A stretch of 64,000 nucleotides of DNA, taken from Actinoplanes lutulentus. Lineage in GTDB: Bacteria > Actinomycetota > Actinomycetes > Mycobacteriales > Micromonosporaceae. The DNA lies in contig NZ_QLMJ01000013.1 of the NCBI RefSeq assembly GCF_003259845.1, positions 186,001 through 250,000 on the forward strand, given 5' to 3'. Below are positions 17,002 to 25,130 of the stretch, one piece after another (position 1 is the stretch's first letter; each line of letters starts with the position of its first letter). A model generated the notes under the pieces. It did not search any database and had not been told where the DNA came from. It worked only from the letters and a program-made list of their open reading frames with translations. Made by a program: the position numbers and the translations under genes.

Positions 17002-18576
17002 GTGAAACTCGCCGAGCGGGTTCGTGGCTCGATCCCGCTGCATCCGACCCTGCGCAAGATCTCGCTGCGCACCAAGCTGGTCGCGTCGGTGCTGGTGCTG
17101 GTGTTCGCCGCGCTCACGCTGATCAGCGCCACCAGCACGTACGCGCTGAACACCTACCTGATCAGCCGGATGGACGATCAGCTCAAGCGGTTCGCGTACG
17201 AGCGGATCAAGGCCGGCTTCACCGGTTCCTCGATCGTGCTGCCCTCGGATTACCTGACCACCACCAAGTCGGTGACCGGGGTCGGCCGGATGCACGTCGG
17301 CGGCGAGTACACCGCGGGCCAGCTGCCGCAGATCCTCACCGGGGTCGAGGAGATCAGCAAGCACGACAGCACGCCGTACACGACCCGGTCGGTCGACGGC
17401 ACGATGACCTGGCGGATGCTCGTGGTCCGCACCGACAACGACTCGGCCCTCTACGTCGGCCAGCGGATGTCCGGGGTGGACGCGGTCATCGCCTGGCTCG
17501 TCTGGGTCGACTTCCTGGTCGGCGGCGCGGTGCTGGTGGCGCTCGCCGCGATCGGCGCGGCGCTGGTCCGGCAGACGCTCATCCCGCTCGTGCAGATCGA
17601 GCGGACCGCGGCGGCGATCGGCGCGGGCGACCTGACCCGCCGGGTCCCCGACCCGGAGGAGAACGACGGCGATCCCACCACCGAGCTCGGCCGGCTCTCC
17701 CGGGCGCTGAACGCGATGCTCGCCCAGATCGAGACGGCATTCCTGGCCCGCGCGCACTCCGAGCAGGCGGCCCTGGCCGCCGAGCAGGCAGCGCGCGAGG
17801 CTGCGGTGGCCGCGCAGGGCTCCGAGGCGCGGGCGCTGGAGTCCGAGGGCAAGATGCGGCAGTTCGTCGCGGACGCCTCGCACGAGTTGCGGACCCCGCT
17901 CACCACGATCCGCGGTTTCGCCGAGTTGTACCGGCAGGGCGCCGTCTCCGATCCGGACGCGGTGGCCCGGCTGGTCCGGCGCATCGAGGACGAGGCGGCC
18001 CGGATGGGCCTGCTCGTCGAAGACCTGCTGCTGCTGGCCCGGCTCGATCGGGAACGCCCTCTCACGCTCGCCCCGGTGGAGCTGCCGGTGCTCGCGCTGG
18101 ACGCGGTGCAGGCCGCCGAGGCCATGGCGCCGGACCGCGAGATCCTCCTCGAAGTGCGCGACGAGCCGGAGCGCCTGGTGGCGTACGGGGACGACGCCCG
18201 GCTGCGCCAGGTGATCGGCAATCTGATGACCAACGCTCTGGTGCACACCCCGGCCGACGCGACCGTGACGCTGCGGCTGCACGCCGGTGAGGGCGACACG
18301 GCGGTGGTCGAGGTCGCGGACTCCGGGCCGGGGCTCAGCCCGGAGCAACGGGAGCGGGTTTTCGAGCGGTTCTATCGGGCGGACGGTGCGCGTACCCGCA
18401 ACACCGATCGGGAGGCCACCGGGACCGGGCTCGGCCTCGCGATCGTGGCGGCGATCGTCCGTGCGCACCAAGGTTCTGTGGAGGTTCACTCCGAGGGAGG
18501 CAAGGGCGCGACCTTCAGCGTCACGTTGCCCACCATAAATCCGGATAAAGGGTTCACAGAAAACGTCCAGGGGTAA
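17002..18576 (+). CDS. Sensor histidine kinase (MprB-like)
   Basis: A 524-residue inner-membrane kinase, partner of the preceding regulator. TM1 about residues 27-49 (LVASVLVLVFAALTLISATS), an extracytoplasmic sensor loop of about 120 residues, TM2 about 170-193, a HAMP linker (IERTAAAIGAGDLTRRVPD), an Ala/Glu-rich coiled coil (about 240-285) and the dimerisation box FVADASHELRTPLTT with His294. The ATPase domain carries IGNLMTNALVH (N box), DSGPGLSPEQ (G1) and GTGLGLAIVAAIV (G2). GTG start with a weak ribosome site, eight bases after the regulator stop. The trigger is probably envelope stress. Confidence 0.95.
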   Translation: MKLAERVRGSIPLHPTLRKISLRTKLVASVLVLVFAALTLISATSTYALNTYLISRMDDQLKRFAYERIKAGFTGSSIVLPSDYLTTTKSVTGVGRMHVGGEYTAGQLPQILTGVEEISKHDSTPYTTRSVDGTMTWRMLVVRTDNDSALYVGQRMSGVDAVIAWLVWVDFLVGGAVLVALAAIGAALVRQTLIPLVQIERTAAAIGAGDLTRRVPDPEENDGDPTTELGRLSRALNAMLAQIETAFLARAHSEQAALAAEQAAREAAVAAQGSEARALESEGKMRQFVADASHELRTPLTTIRGFAELYRQGAVSDPDAVARLVRRIEDEAARMGLLVEDLLLLARLDRERPLTLAPVELPVLALDAVQAAEAMAPDREILLEVRDEPERLVAYGDDARLRQVIGNLMTNALVHTPADATVTLRLHAGEGDTAVVEVADSGPGLSPEQRERVFERFYRADGARTRNTDREATGTGLGLAIVAAIVRAHQGSVEVHSEGGKGATFSVTLPTINPDKGFTENVQG

Positions 18577-18615
18577 CACAGTTCGGTACGAGTACGACAG
18601 GGCAGAGTTAAGCGT

Positions 18616-20307
18616 ATGAACGAGAACGAGACCGACCCGCGGCCCGCGGACGCCGTTGCTGGAGACAGCGCGGCGCGGGTGGAGTCTGAGCAGCCGACCG
18701 CCGCACAGCCGACGATTGTGCCGCCGACCGCCGCTCCCCAGTCCGCGGCACCCCACAACATCGCGGCCGCCCAGCCGCAACCGGCACAGCCGCAGCCCGC
18801 GCAGGAACAGTTCGCACAGCCGCAGCCCACGCAGCCCGTGCAACCCCAGCCGCCGGCCGCGCCGCAGAGCCCCTGGGCGCCGTGGCAGCAGCAGGCACCC
18901 CAGCAGCAGGCCCCGCAGGACCCGGCCGCCCAGCCGACCTCGGCCCAGCCGGCTTACGCCCAGCCCGCTTCCGGGCAGCCCTACTCCTCCGCGACCGACC
19001 CGGTCACCGGCCAGCCCTACGGCTACGGCCAGCCGTACCAGGGTTATCAGGCCCCGCAGGGCTACGCCGGTTACCAGCAGACCGGTTACCAGGACTACGC
19101 GCAGCAGGCTGCGTACGCCGGGGCCTGGCAGCCCGGTGGCACGCAGACCGCTGAGGGCGTCGTCCCGCCGTGGGCCGGCGGCGACCAGCGTCCGCAGCGC
19201 TCCGGCCGTGGCCGCAAGATCTTCCTGGCCGGTGCAGCCGCCGTGCTGATCGCGCTCGGCGCGGGCGGGGTCGGCGCCGCGACCGCTCTGGCCCTCGACG
19301 ACGGCAGCACCCCGCAGAGCGTGCAGACCGGCAACTCCTCGGTCACCCGGGTGGTCGACCGGTCCTCGCTCGCCGAGATCGCCGCCGCGGTCCAGGACAG
19401 CGTCGTCTCGATCACGACGGGTTCCGGTGAGGGTTCCGGCGTCGTGCTCAGCGCCGACGGCTACATCGTGACCAACAACCACGTGGTCTCGACCGCCACC
19501 GGCGGCAAGGTCAACATCATCTTCGCGGACGGCACTAAAGCCACCGCTGAGGTGGTCGGCACCGATGCGCGTACCGACCTCGCCGTGGTGAAGGCCAGTG
19601 GCGTCTCCGGGCTGAAGGCCGCGAAGTTCGCCGACAGCTCGCAGATCCAGGTCGGCGACACGGTGCTGGCTCTCGGCAGCCCGCTCGGCCTGGAGGGCTC
19701 GGTGACCGCCGGCATCATCAGCGCCAAGGACCGGACCATCCAGTCGGCCAGCGAGGACGAGCAGGAGCAGACCCCGTCGAACCCGTTCGGCGGCAGCCAG
19801 GAAGAGCAGCAGCAACAGCAGCAGAGCACCTCGACCACGATGACCGGGCTGCTGCAGACCGACGCCCCGATCAACCCGGGTAACTCCGGTGGCGCGCTGG
19901 TCAACACGAACGGCGAGGTCGTCGGCATCAACTCGGCGATCGCCACCTCGGGTTCCAGCTCCGGCAACATCGGTCTCGGCTTCGCGATCCCGAGCAACAA
20001 GGCGGCCGACGTCGCCAACCAGCTGATGGCGGGCAAGAAGGTCAGCCACCCGGCGCTCGGCGTCAGCGTGACCGACGGCGAGAACGGCGGGGCCCTGGTC
20101 AGCACGGTCACCGCCGACAGCGCGGCCTCGAAGGCCGGCCTTCAGCAGGGCGACGTGGTCACCAAGGTCGACGGCAAGACGATCGACGAGTCCGACGATC
20201 TGGTCGCGGCGGTCCAGGCCGGCAGCGTCGGCCAGAAGCTGTCCATCACGTTCACCCGAAACGGTAGTGAGCAGACCGTCACGGTGACGCTCCAAGAGGC
20301 CCAGTAA
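18616..20307 (+). CDS. HtrA/DegP-like S1C serine protease with PDZ domain
   Basis: A 563-residue membrane-anchored protease. The first 190 residues are a cytosolic Gln/Pro/Ala-rich tail that becomes Tyr/Gly/Gln-rich (YGYGQPYQGYQ), followed by one membrane helix (about 198-222). The trypsin-like domain carries the triad His289 (NNHVVS), Asp321 (DLAVVK) and Ser424 (PGNSGGAL); a loop of glutamines (about 395-405) is inserted before the Ser motif. The PDZ domain spans about 470-555. It would refold or degrade damaged exported proteins. It follows the two-component genes by 39 bases, so co-transcription or control by that pair is likely, as with MprAB and PepD. Confidence 0.95.
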   Translation: MNENETDPRPADAVAGDSAARVESEQPTAAQPTIVPPTAAPQSAAPHNIAAAQPQPAQPQPAQEQFAQPQPTQPVQPQPPAAPQSPWAPWQQQAPQQQAPQDPAAQPTSAQPAYAQPASGQPYSSATDPVTGQPYGYGQPYQGYQAPQGYAGYQQTGYQDYAQQAAYAGAWQPGGTQTAEGVVPPWAGGDQRPQRSGRGRKIFLAGAAAVLIALGAGGVGAATALALDDGSTPQSVQTGNSSVTRVVDRSSLAEIAAAVQDSVVSITTGSGEGSGVVLSADGYIVTNNHVVSTATGGKVNIIFADGTKATAEVVGTDARTDLAVVKASGVSGLKAAKFADSSQIQVGDTVLALGSPLGLEGSVTAGIISAKDRTIQSASEDEQEQTPSNPFGGSQEEQQQQQQSTSTTMTGLLQTDAPINPGNSGGALVNTNGEVVGINSAIATSGSSSGNIGLGFAIPSNKAADVANQLMAGKKVSHPALGVSVTDGENGGALVSTVTADSAASKAGLQQGDVVTKVDGKTIDESDDLVAAVQAGSVGQKLSITFTRNGSEQTVTVTLQEAQ

Positions 20308-20334
20308 CGGGCTCCACACAGACGACCCTCTCGC

Positions 20335-20379
20335 TACGGCGGGTGACGTGACCCGGGGGTGGGCGCGTCACCCGCCGTA
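20335..20379 (+). terminator. Hairpin after htrA-like gene
   Basis: Perfect 14-bp stem: TACGGCGGGTGACG (20335-20348) pairs with 20366-20379; loop of 17 bases. Begins 28 bases after the protease stop and separates it from the M50 gene. Confidence 0.85.
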
Positions 20380-20517
20380 TTCCTATCTATGTCGTGATTC
20401 AGGACCTTCCCGACCAACCGCCAGTATTTGCCACACCAGACTCGCGTTTGCCCAGGCAACCGCCTACTCTCCATTCGCCCTCTGGGCGTTGTCTTGTGGA
20501 GTGAGAGGCCCTGCGAG

Positions 20518-23500
20518 TTGACGTACGTCGAACCCCGGACCAACGTCTGGGAAGCCCTGGCCGGACGCGCCCCCGGGGTGCCGTCCGGACCGGCCGACGC
20601 CGGTCTCTGGCACACGGTCGCCGATCGGCTCGACCCGGCCAGCGCCCGCCCGGTGCTGCGCGCGGGCATCGAGATCCGGCACCGGGCCACGGTCCGCGGC
20701 GGCCGGTACGTCATGCTGCGCTCACCCGAAGAGGGCGGGCGGGCTTCGTACCTGCGCCTGAGCCCGGACGAGTACCAGCTCGCCATGATGATGGACGGCA
20801 GCGGCACTGTTGCCCGGCTGGTCGCCGAGTTCGCCCGGATCGCCGGCCGGCTCGCTCCCGACCAGGTTCGCCGGGTCGTCGCCGACCTGGCCGCCAACCG
20901 GATGCTGGAAGAGCTTCCGATGGACGCCTTCCGGCCGCTGCGGGAGATCCGCCGGGAGCCGTTGCCGAAACGGGTCGGCGGGACGCTGGTGGCGGCCGTG
21001 CGCGGCCGCCGCGTCCTCTCCGTCGACGTGGACGGCCTGATCGGCGAGCTGTACCGCGGCGGCGGCCGCTTCCTCTTCACCCGGGTGGCGTTCTGGATCG
21101 GCGCGGCCTTCGCCCTCGTCGGCGCGGGGCTGTTCGCGGCGACCTGGCAGCGGGGGAGCCGATCACTCTTCCTGGTGAACGACTCGTACCTACTCGGTGC
21201 GATCGGCCTGGTGCTACTCAACGTGCTGGCGCTGGCGATACACGAATTCGGTCACGCGCTCGCCGCGAAACGCGTGGGCCGGGAGGTCCCGGCCGCCGGC
21301 TTGATGCTCCGTTTCGGTATCCCGTCGGTCTTCGTCGACACGAGCGACGTGTGGATGGCGGGCCGCCGCGCCCGGATGGCGGTCACCGCCGCCGGTCCGG
21401 CCGCCGCGCTCGGCCTCGCCGGCCTGGTCCAGGTGATCGGCTTCGCCGTGCCCGCGACCGGTGGCTTCGCGTTCAAGCTCGCGTTCCTGTTCTACCTGCA
21501 CATGTTCTTCAACCTCAGCCCGCTGCTGCCGCTCGACGGCCACTACCTGCTGATGGACTGGCTGGAGATCCCCGACCTGCGGGCACGCGCGCTCTCCTGG
21601 CTCTCCGGCCGGCTGCGCCGCCGCGGGCCCCGGTTCTCGGCGCTGGACCGCGAGGGCCGGATCGTCGCGCTCTACGCGCTGCTCGGTGTGCTCTGGCTGC
21701 TCGTCGCGGCCGGCCTCGGGTACCGCCTGTGGACCGACCGGGTCCACGGCCTCGCCACCGGTCTCTGGTACGAGGGCTTCGGCGGCCGGCTGCTGCTCAT
21801 CGCGGTGGTCGTGGGGCTGCTCGCTCCGGCGCTGCACTTCCTGCTCGGCCGGGTCGGCGCGGGCTGGCGCCGCTGGCGGCAGCGTGCCGCCGAACGGGAC
21901 CGGGACGCCGACCTGCCCCGCCGGTTGGCCGCCCTGCACGCCTCGGAGATGGGCGGCCTGCCCGAGCCGGCGCTGCACGAGCTGGCCGCGCACGCCCGCT
22001 GGCGACGCCCACCGGCCGGCCGTCAGCTGGTCCGCGCGGGGGAGCAGCACGCCGCCGTCCACGTGGTGGTCGAGGGCGCGCTGCACGGCCGCCGCCCCGG
22101 CGACCCGGGCGGCACGATCCGGCACCACGCCGGTCCGGGCGGGCTGGCCGGACTGGCCGGCGTGCTCACCGGCCGCAGCGCACGGCTGGACTGGTACGCC
22201 GCCTCCGGCGCGACCCTGCTGACCGTGCCCGCGGAGACGGTGGCCGCCGTGGTCGGCCCGATGCCCGGACCAGCACCGGAGGAGCGGGCGGAAGCGGAAG
22301 CACTCTTCGCCGACACCCCCGCCCTGGCGGGGCTGGAGGACGACCAGTGTCTCGCGCTCATCGGGGCCGCGTACCCGGCCGATCTGGAGCCCGGCGTCCC
22401 GGTGGTCCTGCCCGGCCCGACGCACGCCGTGGTGGTCGAGTCCGGCGTCATCGCGATGTCCGACGGGACCGAGCTGCGGCGCGGCACCCTGGTCGGCCCG
22501 GTCGGTGACGGCAGCCCCGGAGCGGTGGCGCAGACGCGTACCCCGGTCCGCCTCTGGATCATCCCGGACGCGTCGACCCTGCCGCCCCTGGTCGGCGGCC
22601 ACGGCCCCGGCGCCTCGATGCCGTCGCTGCGCCCCGGCGCCCCGGTGGCCGTCCGCCCCGGTGCCGCCCACCCGCCTCTCGCGGTGCCGCCCGGCCCGCC
22701 GGACGAGCCGGGTCCGTACGACGTGGACGGTCACTTCGAACGCCGGATGTGGGCGTTCGCCAGCATCCTGCTGGTGTTCGCCCTGGTCAGCGCCGCGCTC
22801 AACCTGAGGCCCGGCCCGGCCTGGGCGGAGATGCCGGCCGAGCGGGTGCTGCTGACCGTGCAGCGCGGCCAGGCCACCGCCGATCAGACAGTGCTGCGCC
22901 CGGATGAGCGGCGTTACCTCGCGGCCGGCTCGGAGATCAAGGTGCCGGACTCGGGACGCGCTCTGCTGACGTTCCCGGGCGGCGCGAGCGTGGTGCTGTG
23001 CGGCGGTTCGTCGACCGAGCTGACCGGCGCCGAGACGGCGAGCGGCCGGGACCAGCGGCCCTCCGGCCGGCTGGCTCTGGGCAGTGGCCGGGTGCTCGCC
23101 GGCACGACCAGCAAGAGCGGGGCCTATCAGCCGCTCGGCCTGACCGTGCTGCGTACTCAGGGCGACGTCACGAACTCCGGCACCGCGTGGTTCGCCGTCG
23201 ATCCGATCACGGTCACCGTGGCGTCCGGCGCGGTCACCGTCGCCGGCACCGCCGTTCCGGCCACCGGCGCGGACCTGAGCTGCGGCGACGGCGAAGTGGT
23301 CGAACCTCCGTCGGCCGGCCCCAGCGAGGACCCGATCGAGGAGGGCACGTTCCCGGCCGAGCCGAGCGCGTCGGTCGTACCGTCGTCCGCATCGTCGGCG
23401 CCGGCCACGTCGCCGACCGAGACGACCCGCCCGGCCGAGACGACCGACACCCCCGACCCGGACCCGACGAGGACCCGGACCCGTCAGCCGACCACCGCGC

Positions 23501-23682
23501 CGACAACGGTCCCGACGAGCCGTCCCGCCCCGAGCCGGAGCACGTCGTCCGCTCCGAATAGCGCCCCGGCCACCAGCTCGACCCCGTCGGACGACCCGAC
23601 GACCGACGACCCGACCGAGCCGACCGACCCGGACCCGGACCCGACGACGGACCAGCCGAGCACGGGGACGTCCGCGGGCTGA
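20518..23682 (+). CDS. Large membrane protein: PqqD-like, M50 metalloprotease, cNMP-binding-like and FecR-like regions
   Basis: About 1054 residues with an unusual order of parts. Residues about 58-140 (YLRLSPDEYQLAMMMDGSGTVARLV) resemble a PqqD-type winged helix. A polytopic M50-like section follows, with the zinc motif HEFGH at 242-246 and the second motif LLPLDGHYLLMDW near 337-350. Residues about 495-590 look like a degenerate cyclic-nucleotide-binding barrel (GEQHAAVHVVVEGAL). One more membrane helix (about 745-763) leads to a FecR-like extracytoplasmic domain (AGSEIKVPDSGRALLTFPGG) and a Thr/Pro/Asp-rich tail of about 115 residues. I chose TTG 20518 because AGAGG lies nine bases upstream; earlier in-frame starts are possible. 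Substrate unknown. Confidence 0.75.
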   Translation: MTYVEPRTNVWEALAGRAPGVPSGPADAGLWHTVADRLDPASARPVLRAGIEIRHRATVRGGRYVMLRSPEEGGRASYLRLSPDEYQLAMMMDGSGTVARLVAEFARIAGRLAPDQVRRVVADLAANRMLEELPMDAFRPLREIRREPLPKRVGGTLVAAVRGRRVLSVDVDGLIGELYRGGGRFLFTRVAFWIGAAFALVGAGLFAATWQRGSRSLFLVNDSYLLGAIGLVLLNVLALAIHEFGHALAAKRVGREVPAAGLMLRFGIPSVFVDTSDVWMAGRRARMAVTAAGPAAALGLAGLVQVIGFAVPATGGFAFKLAFLFYLHMFFNLSPLLPLDGHYLLMDWLEIPDLRARALSWLSGRLRRRGPRFSALDREGRIVALYALLGVLWLLVAAGLGYRLWTDRVHGLATGLWYEGFGGRLLLIAVVVGLLAPALHFLLGRVGAGWRRWRQRAAERDRDADLPRRLAALHASEMGGLPEPALHELAAHARWRRPPAGRQLVRAGEQHAAVHVVVEGALHGRRPGDPGGTIRHHAGPGGLAGLAGVLTGRSARLDWYAASGATLLTVPAETVAAVVGPMPGPAPEERAEAEALFADTPALAGLEDDQCLALIGAAYPADLEPGVPVVLPGPTHAVVVESGVIAMSDGTELRRGTLVGPVGDGSPGAVAQTRTPVRLWIIPDASTLPPLVGGHGPGASMPSLRPGAPVAVRPGAAHPPLAVPPGPPDEPGPYDVDGHFERRMWAFASILLVFALVSAALNLRPGPAWAEMPAERVLLTVQRGQATADQTVLRPDERRYLAAGSEIKVPDSGRALLTFPGGASVVLCGGSSTELTGAETASGRDQRPSGRLALGSGRVLAGTTSKSGAYQPLGLTVLRTQGDVTNSGTAWFAVDPITVTVASGAVTVAGTAVPATGADLSCGDGEVVEPPSAGPSEDPIEEGTFPAEPSASVVPSSASSAPATSPTETTRPAETTDTPDPDPTRTRTRQPTTAPTTVPTSRPAPSRSTSSAPNSAPATSSTPSDDPTTDDPTEPTDPDPDPTTDQPSTGTSAG

Positions 23683-23700
23683 TCACAAGGAGGACCGCTG

Positions 23701-23916
23701 ATGCTCTGCTGGTTCTGTGCCGAGAGTGCCCGCGCCACTTGCCGGTTCTGCGGACGCGGCGTGTGCGCCGAACACGCGCGCTTCGGCCCGTACCTCCTCG
23801 AGGTCACCCGCTCGGTCACCCGCGACCGCGCCGAGGCCCTGGTGGTCGAGGACGCGGTCCAGTGCGGCAGCTGCCGTCCCCGGCCACAACCGGTGGCCAT
23901 GCCCGAACTCGATTAA
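23701..23916 (+). CDS. Small zinc-ribbon protein
   Basis: A 71-residue cysteine-rich protein. It starts MLCWFCAESARATCRFCG: CxxC at 3-6 and 14-17, then Cys22 and His25, and a further CGSC near residue 55, enough for one or two zinc sites. No membrane segment. AAGGAGG seven bases before the ATG is an excellent ribosome site, and it sits 18 bases after the M50 gene, so the two are probably co-transcribed. Possible role as an adaptor for the protease or a nucleic-acid binder; nothing in the sequence decides this. Confidence 0.82.
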   Translation: MLCWFCAESARATCRFCGRGVCAEHARFGPYLLEVTRSVTRDRAEALVVEDAVQCGSCRPRPQPVAMPELD

Positions 23917-24053
23917 AAACCCCTCTTGGGTACGCGTGAACGTGGCCGAACAACCGCATCAACCGCGCTCTCAAGAGTCCACCGCGACCACCTGCCACCC
24001 AAGGCCGCCCGGCGCCAATCGCGCCACTGCCCACCCACCGGCCAGGGCCCCGC

Positions 24054-24214
24054 GTGTCGACTTCGGGTGCGGATTGCGCCCAAACTCAACACACGCTCCG
24101 GCTCCAGCTCATGTGTGTCGATTTGAGGCGCGCTCCGGACCCGTACTCGACACGCGGTCCGGGTCCAGCTCGTGTGTGTCGATTTTGGGTTCGGTGCGCG
24201 CCTTAACTCGACAC
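24054..24214. repeat. Three tandem 39-bp palindromes at 61-bp period
   Basis: Units at 24054-24092, 24115-24153 and 24176-24214. Each starts GTGTCGA and ends TCGACAC (TCAACAC in the first) with an inner TTTGGGT-type arm and its complement. The two 22-bp spacers (24093-24114, 24154-24175) are also alike, ending in CAGCTCATGT or CAGCTCGTGT. A fourth copy lies at 40218-40256. Confidence 0.9.
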
Positions 24215-24320
24215 GCGCCGGGTGGGGTGCTCGCGGCGTGTCGCCGTCGGCCCCGCTAAGACGAACGGAACCCGGCCGTAGCGCGAGCCGTCCGCCGCGG
24301 GGTGGCCGTTCGCCGGGGCG

Positions 24321-24436
24321 AGCCGTAGCTCAGATAGGTCATCGGGCTGATGAGAGGTGTCTGAGCTACGGCTGGTGGGTGCGAGCCGTAGGCCAGATAG
24401 GTCATCGGGCTGTCATGAGGTGTCTGAGCTACGGCT
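24321..24436. repeat. Two copies of a 53-bp palindromic element
   Basis: Copies at 24321-24373 and 24384-24436, starts 63 bp apart. Outer arms AGCCGTAGCTCAGATA and TGTCTGAGCTACGGCT pair at 15 of 16 positions in the first copy. The shared inner segment GGTCATCGGGCTG forms a small second stem with GATGA or ATGA. Confidence 0.88.
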
Positions 24437-24573
24437 CGCCCTCGGCGGACGGCTCGCCCTCGGCGGACGGCTCGCCCTCGGCGGATGGCTCGCCCTCGGC
24501 GGATGGCTCGCCCTCGGCGGATGGCTCGCCCTCGGCGGACGGCTCGTCTTCGGCGGACGGCTCGCCCCCGCGG
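24431..24573. repeat. 18-bp tandem repeat (minisatellite), seven full units plus a partial
   Basis: Unit AYGGCTCGCCCTCGGCGG starting at 24431, 24449, 24467, 24485, 24503, 24521 and 24539, with a degenerate eighth at 24557. The first unit begins inside the ACGGCT end of the second 53-bp element. Being 18 bp long, it keeps one frame open as SPSADG repeats, which explains spurious open frames. Confidence 0.92.
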
Positions 24574-24779
24574 CGACGAGATCTCGGCGCAGGACGCACC
24601 CGAGCACGCTTCGGCGTGGCGTATCCGCCGGTGAACGGGTGTTGCCGGGAGGGTTGGGGGGCGCCGGGGGTGGCGCCTGCGGGCGCCGGGGGGAGGGGCG
24701 GTCACGTGGCGAGGAACATGGGTCCGCGGTTGGTGCTTTTGTGGAGATTTGGGGCGTATCAAAGAAGAGGGTGAGCGGG

Positions 24780-25130
24780 TCAGTTTACGTTGGTGTACGG
24801 GGTTTGGGTGGTTTGGATGGCCTGGCGGAGGATGGATTTGGGGCGGGCGCCGATCAGGGTGTTCGTCAGGGTGCCGGCGGTGAAGAAGAGCAGCGTCGGC
24901 ATCGAGTGGACTCGGTATTCGAGGGTTGTCCGCGGATTGCTGTCGACGTCCAGTGTGGTGATGCGGACGCTGGGGCCCAGTTCGGTTGCCAGTTCGGCGA
25001 GGACTCGGGTCATCGGGCCGCAGGGTGGGCACCATGCGGCCCAGAAATCGACCACGGTCGGGACCGGGGAGTTGAGGACGAGGGCGGCGAACGTCTCGTC
25101 AGTGACGGTCAGCAGGGATTCAGCAGGCAA
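24780..25130 (-). CDS. Thioredoxin-family protein
   Basis: A 116-residue thioredoxin-fold protein. VVDFWAAWCPPCGPMTRVL carries the redox pair Cys34-Pro-Pro-Cys37; standard thioredoxin has WCGPC, so the redox potential may differ. The cis-proline loop is SMPTLLFFTAG. The TTG at 25130 has GGAG five bases upstream and overlaps the merR-type gene end by 22 bases, so the two are translationally linked. Cytosolic disulfide reductase is the expected role; the upstream regulator with four cysteines suggests redox control. Confidence 0.92.
   Translation of the reverse strand: MPAESLLTVTDETFAALVLNSPVPTVVDFWAAWCPPCGPMTRVLAELATELGPSVRITTLDVDSNPRTTLEYRVHSMPTLLFFTAGTLTNTLIGARPKSILRQAIQTTQTPYTNVN

Larger units (their letters stand above)
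23917..24779. other. 863-bp gene-free, repeat-rich region
   Basis: No coding sequence is convincing here. The region holds three 39-bp palindromes at exact 61-bp spacing (24054-24214), two 53-bp palindromic elements 63 bp apart (24321-24436) and an 18-bp tandem repeat (24431-24573), each listed separately. The open frames that cross it encode only monotonous SPSADG or PPRAS repeats. It separates the plus-strand M50/zinc-ribbon unit from the minus-strand MerR/thioredoxin unit. Confidence 0.8.

Noticed and set aside
16990..20319. A 1109-codon antisense frame across the sensor kinase and HtrA genes
   Set aside because: Shadow of two strongly supported genes; composition is non-protein-like.
24054..24214. 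CRISPR-like array suggested by regular 61-bp period
   Set aside because: Only three units, similar 22-bp spacers, palindromic 39-bp repeat and no cas genes.
24321..24373. tRNA-like TAGCTCAGATAGG segment
   Set aside because: It resembles a tRNA A box, but there is no T-loop, no acceptor fold and the arms are a long palindrome.
24172..24774. A 200-codon open frame with SPSADG repeats on the plus strand
   Set aside because: It is produced by the 18-bp repeat and palindromes; there is no ribosome site and no family resemblance.
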